A DNA stretch of 64,000 nucleotides from an uncultured Bacteroides sp. GTDB taxonomy: Bacteria; Bacteroidota; Bacteroidia; Bacteroidales; Bacteroidaceae. Made by a program: the position numbers and the translations under genes. Where the stretch lies: the NCBI GenBank assembly GCA_949289265.1, contig CASENE010000072.1:1-64000 (forward strand). Direction: 5' to 3'. Shown in pieces: positions 8,156-16,761 of this stretch; the stretch's first letter is position 1; every line of letters begins with the position of its first letter. The notes below the pieces were generated by a model that did not search any database, had not been told where the DNA came from, and was given only the letters and a program-made list of their open reading frames with translations.

Positions 8156-9781
8156 ATGAAACAAATTATTCATCCTTATAAATCAACCAGTTTTATGAAA
8201 CAATCCTTTCCTGCATTCCTGTATCCTCTGACAGGTGTGGCAGCCTTGGCTTCGTTGGCTTCGTGCGCCGGCGAAAAAGAGGCAGCCAAACAATACAACA
8301 TTGTGTATATCATGACTGATGACCATACGGCACAGATGATGAGCTGTTATGGCAGTCAGATGGTTGAAACGCCTAACTTGGATCGCATTGCCAACGACGG
8401 GGTTATCTTTACCAATAGTTTTGTGGCCAATTCGTTGAGCGGCCCCAGCCGTGCCTGCATGCTGACGGGAAAGCACAGCCATGCTAACGGCTTTACGGAC
8501 AACACGACCTGCATCTTCGACGGTTCGCAGCAGACGGTGCCTAAATTGTTGCGTAAGGCCGGGTATGAGACAGCTTTGATAGGAAAGTGGCACTTGGTGA
8601 GCCTGCCTACCGGTTTCGATCATTGGGAAATCGTGCCTGAACAGGGTGATTATTATAATCCGGACTTCATCAATATGGAGAATGATACCATCCGCAAGGA
8701 GGGATACATCACCAACCTGATTACGGACATGAGCATCGACTGGATGGAAAATCAGCGGGACAAGGACAAGCCTTTCTGCCTCTTCATTCATCACAAAGCC
8801 ATTCACCGCAACTGGTTGCCTGAGTTGAAATACTTGTCCTTGTACGAGGACAAGACATTCCCTCTGCCCGAGAATTTCTATGACGACTATGAAGGGCGTC
8901 CGGCTGCTACCGCCCAAGAGATGAACATCCTGAAGGACATGGATCTTATCTATGACAACAAGATGGACCGCGCCGACAAGGAAACGCCGCTGAAGGAACG
9001 CTATGAAAGCTATGTAGGACGCCTGAATCCGGAAGACCGCAAGGTATATGACGACTTCTATAAGCCCATCATCGACGATTTCTATAAAAAGAACCCGCAA
9101 GGCAAGGAATTGGCCGAGTGGAAGTATCAGCGTTATATGCGCGACTATTCGAAGGTGGTCAAGTCGCTGGATGACAATGTAGGCCGCGTGTTGGATTATC
9201 TGGAAGAGAAAGGACTGCTGGACAATACATTGGTGGTTTACACTTCCGACCAAGGTTTCTACATGGGTGAGCATGGCTGGTTCGACAAGCGTTTTATGTA
9301 CGAGGAATCCATGCACACGCCGCTTATCATGCATTTGCCGAAAGATTTGAAAGCCAAAGGTGAGATTCCGCAGATGGTGCAAAACATTGACTATGCACCT
9401 ACCTTCCTCGACCTGGCCGGCGCACCGATACCCGAAGATATTCAGGGCGTATCGCTCCTGCCTTTGTTGAAAGGGGAGAAGCCTGCCGACTGGCGCAAGT
9501 CTCTTTACTATCATTTCTATGAATTCCCGGCTGAGCATATGGTGAAACGTCATTATGGCGTGCGCACTGAACGCTACAAACTGATTCATTTCTATAATGA
9601 TATCGACGAATGGGAGTTGTACGACCTGCAAGAGGATCCTCATGAAATGAATAACCTGTATGGAAAGCCAGGCTACGAACAGATAACGAAAGATTTGCAT
9701 GCAGAGCTGACCCGACTCCAGACTTTGTATCAGGATCCCATTGAAGAGAAACTGAAGGCAGAGAAGGAGAATGCCAAATAA
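8156..9781 (+). CDS. Family S1 sulfatase, Ser-type, lipoprotein
   Basis: Arylsulfatase-superfamily enzyme that removes sulfate from glycans in the periplasm or at the surface. The nucleophile motif is S-G-P-S-R with Ser95, so formylglycine must be made by an anaerobic sulfatase-maturating enzyme (not in this window). Metal ligands include Asp55-Asp56 in MTDDH, and the C-terminal half has DQGFYMGEHGWFDKR and the ending DLQEDPHEMNNLY typical of S1 sulfatases. Lipobox LASC places the lipid Cys at residue 37; Met14 (8195) would give a more usual signal length and is a credible alternative start. The overall pattern resembles Bacteroides GlcNAc-6-sulfatase-type enzymes, but the substrate is not proven. 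GH92 genes follow in the same direction. Confidence 0.92.
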   Translation: MKQIIHPYKSTSFMKQSFPAFLYPLTGVAALASLASCAGEKEAAKQYNIVYIMTDDHTAQMMSCYGSQMVETPNLDRIANDGVIFTNSFVANSLSGPSRACMLTGKHSHANGFTDNTTCIFDGSQQTVPKLLRKAGYETALIGKWHLVSLPTGFDHWEIVPEQGDYYNPDFINMENDTIRKEGYITNLITDMSIDWMENQRDKDKPFCLFIHHKAIHRNWLPELKYLSLYEDKTFPLPENFYDDYEGRPAATAQEMNILKDMDLIYDNKMDRADKETPLKERYESYVGRLNPEDRKVYDDFYKPIIDDFYKKNPQGKELAEWKYQRYMRDYSKVVKSLDDNVGRVLDYLEEKGLLDNTLVVYTSDQGFYMGEHGWFDKRFMYEESMHTPLIMHLPKDLKAKGEIPQMVQNIDYAPTFLDLAGAPIPEDIQGVSLLPLLKGEKPADWRKSLYYHFYEFPAEHMVKRHYGVRTERYKLIHFYNDIDEWELYDLQEDPHEMNNLYGKPGYEQITKDLHAELTRLQTLYQDPIEEKLKAEKENAK

Positions 9782-9825
9782 ACGACGCAAGGTTGTTTTA
9801 ATTGGTACTATTTGGGGTAGTGGGA

Positions 9826-9936
9826 GGTAGTTAGAAGGAGTTATAGGCCGATAGTTGCCCCAACGATATAAAGGCATTGGCTTATAACTTCTTGAGCGAA
9901 GCGATAACTCCTTTTAACTCCTTCTGACTCCTGAAA
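9826..9936. repeat. Imperfect inverted repeat between sulfatase and GH92
   Basis: The motif TTAGAAGGAGTTAT near 9829-9842 recurs inverted in the stretch TAACTCCTTTTAACTCC near 9904-9920 and ACTCCTTCTGACTCC just after. The 184-nt gap is otherwise featureless. It could fold into a long hairpin; whether it attenuates or processes the transcript is unknown. Confidence 0.45.
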
Positions 9937-9965
9937 TAGTATAAACTCAATATGATTAGTTGCTT

Positions 9966-12266
9966 ATGAGAAAGAGAAATACTATCTATGGAGGTGTGTT
10001 GATCGTGCTACTGGCCGGGTGCACAGCCGCTGCAGTGGAAAAGGATTACACCCAATATGTCAATCCTTTTATTGGTACAGGAGGGCATGGCCATACCTAC
10101 CCGGGGGCAGTGATGCCTAACGGCATGATTCACCCCAGCCCGGATACCCGCATCTATGAGTGGGACGCTTGCTCTGGCTATTATTATGCGGATTCCACCA
10201 TCAACGGATTTTCGCATACTCACCTTAGTGGCACGGGGTGTGCTGACTTGGGCGATGTTCTGCTGATGCCTACCGTGGGTGTGCAGCAGATAGAAGCCGG
10301 TGGTGCAGATAAGGCGCATCGCGACCAGTTGCCTTTCGCTTCTTCTTTTTCGCACGAGAAAGAAGTGGCTGCGCCGGGGTATTATTCCGTGTTTTTGGAG
10401 CGTTATGGCGTATTGGCCGAATTGACTGCTACCAACCGAGTGGCTATGCATCGTTATACTTTCCCTGAGAGTGATGAAGCCGGTTTCATTCTTGACTTGG
10501 ATTATTCCATTCAGGCGCAGAAGAACCGCCACCTGTCCATTGAGGTGGTCAACGACTCTACGCTTTGCGGGTATAAGAATACGAACGGATGGGCCTGGAG
10601 GCATGATGTCTATTTTTATGCTGTCTTTTCCAAACCGTTTACTTGTACGTTGGTGCAGGATTCTGTGTTGCAGAAGAATGGTTCTTATGCACCGGGCCGT
10701 TGCAAAGCGTTGCTGAAATTCAAGACACACAAGGATGAGCAGGTGATGGTGAAAGTTGCCTTGTCTGCCGTGGATGGTGAAGGCGCACGGGAAAATATGG
10801 CCGAGATTCAGGGATGGGATTTTGACGGAACCCGGGCAATGGCTCGCCAGGCTTGGAATGATTATCTTTCCAGAATAGAGATTGAAACTACAGATGAGGA
10901 GCAGAAACGGGTGTTTTATACGGCGCTATATCACACGGCCATTTCTCCCGCCCTGTTTACGGATATAGACGGACGCTATCGCAGTTTGGATCGAGAAATT
11001 CGTACGGCTGAAGAAGGGAAACCTATGTACACCATTTTTTCCTTGTGGGATACCTTCCGTGCTTTACATCCGTTGCTTACTATCATCGACCCGTCTCAGA
11101 ACTCTCAGTATATCCATGCTTTGCTGAACCAATATCAAGAGGGAGGCATCCTGCCGATGTGGGAATTGGCAGGCAACTATACGGGTACGATGATTGGATA
11201 CAATGCCGTGCCGGTTATCGTGGATGCCTACATGAAGGGCGACCGCAGTTTTGATGCAGGACTGGCGTTGAAGGCTTGCCTGCGTAGTGCTGAATATGAC
11301 ACTCTTGCTCCTATCGCTACTACGGGTTACCTGATTCATAATGCACTGATGCCCATTTCAAAATATTATAAGAACAAGCTGGGATACATCCCTTGCGACA
11401 AAGAGTGGGAATCGGTGGCCAAAGGATTGGAGTATGCTTATGCTGATTGGTGCATCAGTAGGCTGGCTGAAGCTGTGGGGGATACTGCCACGCAGCGTGT
11501 TTATGAGAATCGCGGGCAGAATTATCGCAATTATTACGATGTCGGCACGGGTTTCATGCGTGGCAAAGACCTGCAAGGGCAATGGCGTACTCCTTTTAAC
11601 CCCTATGCCAGCAATCATCGCAATGATGACTATTGCGAGGGCAACGCTTGGCAGTGGACTTGGTTTGTGCCGCATGATATCGAGGGACTGGCCGGATTGA
11701 TGGGAGGACGTGAAACCATGTTGGCCCGGTTGGATTCTTTGTTTGCGGCGGATTCCAAGCTGGAAGGCGAATTGGTGTCGGCCGACATCAGCGGACTGAT
11801 AGGGCAGTATGCGCATGGCAACGAACCCAGCCATCACATTATATATATGTATAACACGCTGGGACAGCCTTGGAAGGCCCAGGAACTGATAGACGAGGTG
11901 TTGCATACGCAATATTTCGATGCGCCGGACGGCTTGTCGGGTAACGAGGATTGCGGCCAGATGTCGGCTTGGTACATCTTGAATGCAATGGGGTTCTATC
12001 AGCCCTGTCCGGGGAAACCGGTGTATAGCATCGGGCGTCCCTTGTTTGAAGAGACTACCATACATTTACCCGGTGACAAGGTGTTCTGCATAAAGACTTC
12101 TAACAATTCGCCTGAGAACAAATATATCCAATCTGCTACGTTAAACGGCCAACCGTTGGAGACCCCGTTCTTCTCGCACGAAGTTCTGATGTCTGGTGGT
12201 ACGTTGGAACTGGTGATGGGCGACAAGCCCAGTCGGTGGGGAACGGAAGTTACAACGATTAAATGA
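9966..12266 (+). CDS. GH92 exo-alpha-mannosidase, lipoprotein
   Basis: Calcium-dependent exo-acting alpha-mannosidase of family GH92, trimming mannose from glycans. The start at 9966 (MRKRNTIYGG) is preferred over an in-frame TTG two codons earlier. The signal peptide ends in lipobox LLAGC. Family hallmarks are YVNPFIGTGGHGHTYPGA at the N terminus, SLWDTFRALHPL, CEGNAWQWTWFVPHD with the predicted catalytic acid Glu558, GNEPSHHIIY and GLSGNEDCGQMSAW, which carries the acidic residues expected to activate water. The GNEPSHH loop is the form seen in alpha-1,2-acting members, so an alpha-1,2-mannosidase is a reasonable guess. 766 aa, complete. Its stop overlaps the next GH92 start by ATGA. Confidence 0.93.
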   Translation: MRKRNTIYGGVLIVLLAGCTAAAVEKDYTQYVNPFIGTGGHGHTYPGAVMPNGMIHPSPDTRIYEWDACSGYYYADSTINGFSHTHLSGTGCADLGDVLLMPTVGVQQIEAGGADKAHRDQLPFASSFSHEKEVAAPGYYSVFLERYGVLAELTATNRVAMHRYTFPESDEAGFILDLDYSIQAQKNRHLSIEVVNDSTLCGYKNTNGWAWRHDVYFYAVFSKPFTCTLVQDSVLQKNGSYAPGRCKALLKFKTHKDEQVMVKVALSAVDGEGARENMAEIQGWDFDGTRAMARQAWNDYLSRIEIETTDEEQKRVFYTALYHTAISPALFTDIDGRYRSLDREIRTAEEGKPMYTIFSLWDTFRALHPLLTIIDPSQNSQYIHALLNQYQEGGILPMWELAGNYTGTMIGYNAVPVIVDAYMKGDRSFDAGLALKACLRSAEYDTLAPIATTGYLIHNALMPISKYYKNKLGYIPCDKEWESVAKGLEYAYADWCISRLAEAVGDTATQRVYENRGQNYRNYYDVGTGFMRGKDLQGQWRTPFNPYASNHRNDDYCEGNAWQWTWFVPHDIEGLAGLMGGRETMLARLDSLFAADSKLEGELVSADISGLIGQYAHGNEPSHHIIYMYNTLGQPWKAQELIDEVLHTQYFDAPDGLSGNEDCGQMSAWYILNAMGFYQPCPGKPVYSIGRPLFEETTIHLPGDKVFCIKTSNNSPENKYIQSATLNGQPLETPFFSHEVLMSGGTLELVMGDKPSRWGTEVTTIK

Positions 12267-14542
12267 AAAAAGTATTGACAATGAAAAGCATTAAGACATA
12301 TGGAATCTGCATGGCGCTGGCTGCCTGTTTATGGACTCCTGTTTGGGCAGAAAGCGGCCAGCATGAGCCGGTGGATTATGTAAATCCCTTTATTGGCACC
12401 ACAAACTATGGTACCACTCATCCGGGAGCACTTTGCCCGCAGGGAATGATGTCCGTGGTTCCCTTTAATGTGATGGGAAATGTAGACGGCAACAAGGATA
12501 AGGATAGTCGTTGGTGGTCTACGCCGTATGAACATTCCAATAACTTCTTTACCGGCTACGCGCATGTTAATCTCAGTGGTGTGGGATGTCCGGAGTTAGG
12601 CTCGCTTTTGTTGATGCCTACTTCCGGTCGTTTAGAGGTGGATTTTTTGAAATACGGTAGTAGTTATAAGGACGAACAAGCCTCGCCGGGATATTATGCC
12701 AATGTATTGACTAAGTATGGCATACGTACGGAAGTGACTGCCACCCCCCGCACCGCCCGTGAGCGTTTCACCTTTAAGGCCGGACAAGGTAATCTCTTGC
12801 TGAATTTGGGTGAGGGATTGACCAATGAAAGCGGGGCTACTGTGCGTTTTGTGAGCGACACAGAGATTGAGGGGAGCAAACTCTTAGGTACATTCTGCTA
12901 TAATCCGCAGGCAGTGTTCCCCATCTATTTTGTGATGAGAGTCAACAAAGTTCCCAAGGCTAGCGGCTATTGGAAGCAGATGCGGCCGATGACAGCGGAA
13001 GCCCAGTGGGATTCTACGGCAGGTACCAAAAAACTCTATACGAATTATCGCAAAGAGTTGAGCGGAGACGACATCGGTGTATGGTTTACCTATGATATGG
13101 CTGAAGGTGAACAACTGGAGGTCAGTCTGGGAGTGTCTTTTGTCAGCGTGGAAAATGCCCGCGAGAATTTGGATAAAGAGCAGGCGGGTATGTCGTTCGA
13201 GCAAATTCACCAGGCTGCCCGTAAGGCTTGGAATGAGGATTTAAGCCGCATTTTGGTGGAGGGAGGAACTGAAGAACAGAAACATGTCTTCTATACAGCC
13301 CTTTATCATGTGCTTATTCATCCGAATGTGTTGAGTGACGTCAATGGGCAATACCCGGCCATGGAATCCGACCAGATTCTGACGACACAAGGGAAACGCT
13401 ATACCGTCTTTTCGCTGTGGGATACCTATCGCAACGTGCATCAGTTGATGACCCTTTTGTTCCCCGATCGGCAACTGGGCATGGTGCGTACTATGATTGA
13501 CATGTATCGTGAACATGGCTGGTTGCCCAAATGGGAGTTGTACGGACGCGAGACGCTTACCATGGAGGGTGACCCCTCTATTCCCGTGATTGTGGATACC
13601 TGGTTCAAAGGTTTGCGCGATTTTGATGTGGAGACAGCTTATGAAGCGATGCGTAAGTCGGCTACCTTGCCCGGCGCGGAAAATCTGATGCGGCCCGATG
13701 CGGATGATTACTACCGCTTGGGATACGTGCCTATTCGTGCTAAGAATGACAATTCCGTATCTCATGCGTTGGAGTATTACATTGCCGATTACGCTCTGTC
13801 TCGTCTGGCAGATGCTTTGGGCAAGAAAGATGATGCCAAGCTGTTTTTCAAAAGGTCTTTAGGCTATAAGAACTACTATTGTAAAGATTATGGCACTTTC
13901 CGACCGAAATGTCCGGACGGTACTTTCTATTCACCGTTTGACCCGATGCAAGGTGCCAATTTTGAGGAGAATCCAGGTTTCCACGAGGGTAATGCTTGGA
14001 ATTATACTTTCTATGTACCTCATGATGTGAAGGGGCTTGCCCGTCTGATGGGAGGCAAAAAGGCGTTTGTGGACAAGTTGCAATCTGTCTTTGACGAAGG
14101 ACGCTACGATCCTGCCAACGAGCCGGATATTGCTTATCCTTATCTTTTCAGTTATTTCCCAGGGGAAGAGTGGCGCACGCAGAAATTGGTGCCCCGGTTG
14201 GTGAATACATATTTTAAGAATGCTCCTGACGGTATTCCCGGTAACGACGATACGGGAACCATGTCTGCTTGGGCTATATTCAGTATGATGGGCTTCTATC
14301 CCGATTGTCCCGGCGTACCAGAATACACGTTGACTACCCCTATGTTTGATAAGGTGACCATTCAACTTGATCCGCAATACTATAAGGAAAAGCAACTGGT
14401 CATCACTGCTCATCGGTCTGGTGAGATGGGAGAAGATGCCCGTATTGATGAAGTCAAGGTAGGCGGCCGTAAGCATAAAGGTTTGCGCATCACGCATGAC
14501 GACTTGATTCATGCAGGCGCTATGGATTTTTATTTGAAGTAG
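12263..14542 (+). CDS. GH92 exo-alpha-mannosidase, periplasmic
   Basis: Second GH92 enzyme, translationally coupled to the first (ATGA overlap). It has a signal peptide cleaved after VWA rather than a lipobox, so it is predicted to be periplasmic; Met at 12281 is an alternative start. Motifs are YVNPFIGTTNYG, SLWDTYRNVHQL, HEGNAWNYTFYVPHD with predicted acid Glu575, NEPDIAYPYLF and GNDDTGTMSAW. The loop that reads GNEPSHH in the upstream enzyme is NEPDIAYP here, so the two probably differ in linkage preference. This fits a surface-plus-periplasm pair acting on different mannose linkages of one glycan. 759 aa, complete. A strong terminator follows 29 nt later. Confidence 0.93.
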   Translation: MKKVLTMKSIKTYGICMALAACLWTPVWAESGQHEPVDYVNPFIGTTNYGTTHPGALCPQGMMSVVPFNVMGNVDGNKDKDSRWWSTPYEHSNNFFTGYAHVNLSGVGCPELGSLLLMPTSGRLEVDFLKYGSSYKDEQASPGYYANVLTKYGIRTEVTATPRTARERFTFKAGQGNLLLNLGEGLTNESGATVRFVSDTEIEGSKLLGTFCYNPQAVFPIYFVMRVNKVPKASGYWKQMRPMTAEAQWDSTAGTKKLYTNYRKELSGDDIGVWFTYDMAEGEQLEVSLGVSFVSVENARENLDKEQAGMSFEQIHQAARKAWNEDLSRILVEGGTEEQKHVFYTALYHVLIHPNVLSDVNGQYPAMESDQILTTQGKRYTVFSLWDTYRNVHQLMTLLFPDRQLGMVRTMIDMYREHGWLPKWELYGRETLTMEGDPSIPVIVDTWFKGLRDFDVETAYEAMRKSATLPGAENLMRPDADDYYRLGYVPIRAKNDNSVSHALEYYIADYALSRLADALGKKDDAKLFFKRSLGYKNYYCKDYGTFRPKCPDGTFYSPFDPMQGANFEENPGFHEGNAWNYTFYVPHDVKGLARLMGGKKAFVDKLQSVFDEGRYDPANEPDIAYPYLFSYFPGEEWRTQKLVPRLVNTYFKNAPDGIPGNDDTGTMSAWAIFSMMGFYPDCPGVPEYTLTTPMFDKVTIQLDPQYYKEKQLVITAHRSGEMGEDARIDEVKVGGRKHKGLRITHDDLIHAGAMDFYLK

Positions 14543-14568
14543 GCAAATCTTCCTCCATTAATAACAAA

Positions 14569-14620
14569 AAAACAGCCAACTAATTCACAATGCGTGCAGC
14601 ATGAATTAGTTGGCTGTTTT
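14569..14620. terminator. Bidirectional terminator between convergent genes
   Basis: Perfect 16-bp stem (14572-14587 ACAGCCAACTAATTCA with 14602-14617), 14-nt loop, A tract on the left and T tract on the right. It should stop both the GH92 operon and the convergent NagB-like gene. Confidence 0.88.
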
Positions 14621-14650
14621 GTGTCTTCCTCTATTGTGATATGAACTTGT

Positions 14651-16642
14651 TTATAGAGGTATGTATTCTACAAAGGCCTCCATGGCTTCGTAAGACGCTA
14701 AACCAAGTTGGTCATACAGGTTAGCTGTACCACGGTTGCGGTCTTCGCTTCTTTGCCAGAACAGGCGTTCGTCGTTGCCCAAGAAAGGCGCGCTTTCCAT
14801 CTGGCTTTGATGCTTTAGGATGGCATTGCGTTTGGCGCGCAATTCTTCCGGGCTGATGGGAACGGCCATCTCAATGTTTTCAATTTCCCATTCGGCCCAT
14901 GCACCGCGATACATCCAAATCCGGCAGTCTTTAAGCCAGTCGGCTCCTTCTTCTTTCTCCAAGTCGATGGCGGCAAACACGGCATCTGTACATACGCGGT
15001 GGGTGCCATGTGGGTCTGCCAAGTCGCCGGCCACGAATATCTGGTGGGGCTGAACCTCGCGCAACAGGTTGCGGATGATTTCTACATCGGCTTCTCCCAG
15101 CGGGTTCTTTTTGATTTTGCCAGTTTCGTAGAAGGGAAGATCCAGGAAGTGGCAATGGTCCAAGGGAATATTGTTGTAGGTGCATGCCGTCCGAGCCTCG
15201 CCGCGTCGAATCAGTCCTTTGATGGTCAGGATGTCATGGGTGTCCATGTCGCCGTCCTTCTTTTCGCGGAGATACTTGCGTATTTCTGCGTATTTCTGGT
15301 TGATTACCTGGTCTTCGCTGTTGTTGAAGAGTTGGTTGAAGCCGTTGATGAAGTGCAGGAAGCGAACCACTTCTTCATCGCCTACGGCAATGTTGCCTGA
15401 CGTTTCGTAAGCGATGTGTACGTCGTGTTTCTGTTCAACCAAACGACGGATGGTGCCGCCCATCGAGATGACGTCGTCGTCGGGGTGCGGCGAGAAGACG
15501 ATGATGCGTTTGGGATAGGGTTTGGCGCGCTCGGGACGATAGGTGTCATCGGCATTCGGCTTTCCGCCGGGCCATCCGGTGATGGTGTGTTGGAGGTCGT
15601 TAAATATCTTGATGTTAACGTTGTAGGCCGAGCCGTAGAGAGCCAGAAGCTCGCTTAATCCGTTTTCGTTGTAGTCCTTGTTGGTCAACTTCAAGATGGG
15701 TTTTCCTGTCAGTTGGCACAGCCATACGATGGCGCTGCGGATCAGTTTGTTGTTCCATTCGCACGACGTTACCAGCCAGGGCCGTTGGATGCGGGTGAGG
15801 TTAGAGGCGGCAGACAGGTCGATGACTACGTGGGTATTGTTGTGCGTCTGTAAGAACGAGGCCGGAATGGCATCGGTTACCGGGCCTTCCACGCAGGCTT
15901 TGATTTGAGCGGCTTTTTCTTCTCCCCAGGCAATCAAATATACCTTCTTGGCCGACAGGATGGTAGAAACGCCCATTGTGATGGCACTGATGGGGGTATT
16001 GTCCAGCGTACCGAATATCTTGACAGCCTCGTTGCGCGAATCGTTATCCATCAGGATGAGGCGGGTCGTGGAATTCATGCGCGAGCCCGGTTCGTTAAAG
16101 CCGATGTTGCCCACGTGGCCAATGCCCACCAAGGCAAAGTCCAGTCCGCCGAAGCTCTCGATGCGTTGCTCGTATAGACGGCAATAGTCGAAGATGGCAT
16201 CTTTGGCGATGGTGCTATTAGGGCTGAATACGTTTTGTTTGTCGATATCTACGTGGTCCAGCAGCATCTCTCTCAAGGCATTGAGATTGCTGGTGGCTGC
16301 ATCTTGGGCAAGTGGATAATACTCATACAAGTTGAATATGACGACATTCCGGAAGCTCAGTCCTTCTTCCTGGTGCATGCGCACCAAGTCGGCATAGACA
16401 TTGCGCGGGGAATTGCCTCCAGCCAATGCCAACACGCAGAAACGGCCGGCCTTTTGTTTCTCACGAATCAGCTGGGCTATTTCCAAAGCAATCTGGTTGG
16501 CCCCTTCTTCGGGGGTCTCATAAATATCTGTGGGAATCTTTTCTAAACGTGTCAGTACGGAACGTTCAAAAGCATTCTCCGGCCGGTAGTACTTGGGCGA
16601 TACCCGGTTGAGCGTGATCTGGGAGCTTAAGTTTGTTTTCAT
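14651..16642 (-). CDS. NagB-like domain fused to PIG-L/LmbE deacetylase
   Basis: A 663-aa fusion usually annotated as glucosamine-6-phosphate deaminase. Residues about 30-300 have the NagB/SIS-like fold (LALAGGNSPRNVYADL, NEPGSRMNSTTRL, ACVEGPVTDAIPAS). Aligned to E. coli NagB, catalytic Asp72, Asp141 and His143 are Tyr106, Val177 and Asn179; only the Glu of NEP (Glu184) is kept, so ordinary deaminase chemistry is unlikely. Residues about 375-640 are a PIG-L/LmbE zinc deacetylase with HPDDD at 386-390 and DPHGTHR supplying further zinc ligands. The likely reaction is therefore deacetylation of an N-acetylglucosamine-type substrate, with the N domain binding sugar phosphate or sensing. A TATATTTG -7 box lies at 16694-16687. 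It converges on the GH92 genes. Confidence 0.85.
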   Translation of the reverse strand: MKTNLSSQITLNRVSPKYYRPENAFERSVLTRLEKIPTDIYETPEEGANQIALEIAQLIREKQKAGRFCVLALAGGNSPRNVYADLVRMHQEEGLSFRNVVIFNLYEYYPLAQDAATSNLNALREMLLDHVDIDKQNVFSPNSTIAKDAIFDYCRLYEQRIESFGGLDFALVGIGHVGNIGFNEPGSRMNSTTRLILMDNDSRNEAVKIFGTLDNTPISAITMGVSTILSAKKVYLIAWGEEKAAQIKACVEGPVTDAIPASFLQTHNNTHVVIDLSAASNLTRIQRPWLVTSCEWNNKLIRSAIVWLCQLTGKPILKLTNKDYNENGLSELLALYGSAYNVNIKIFNDLQHTITGWPGGKPNADDTYRPERAKPYPKRIIVFSPHPDDDVISMGGTIRRLVEQKHDVHIAYETSGNIAVGDEEVVRFLHFINGFNQLFNNSEDQVINQKYAEIRKYLREKKDGDMDTHDILTIKGLIRRGEARTACTYNNIPLDHCHFLDLPFYETGKIKKNPLGEADVEIIRNLLREVQPHQIFVAGDLADPHGTHRVCTDAVFAAIDLEKEEGADWLKDCRIWMYRGAWAEWEIENIEMAVPISPEELRAKRNAILKHQSQMESAPFLGNDERLFWQRSEDRNRGTANLYDQLGLASYEAMEAFVEYIPL

Positions 16643-16761
16643 AACATGATGTATTAATAAATGGATGACTTCTTGTCTTCTTTGGACAAATATAGTGACT
16701 TTCCCGTCAAGGTGTATGCATTAGGGCGGGTATTTTTCTTAAAACATACCAAAAGGGGGTA

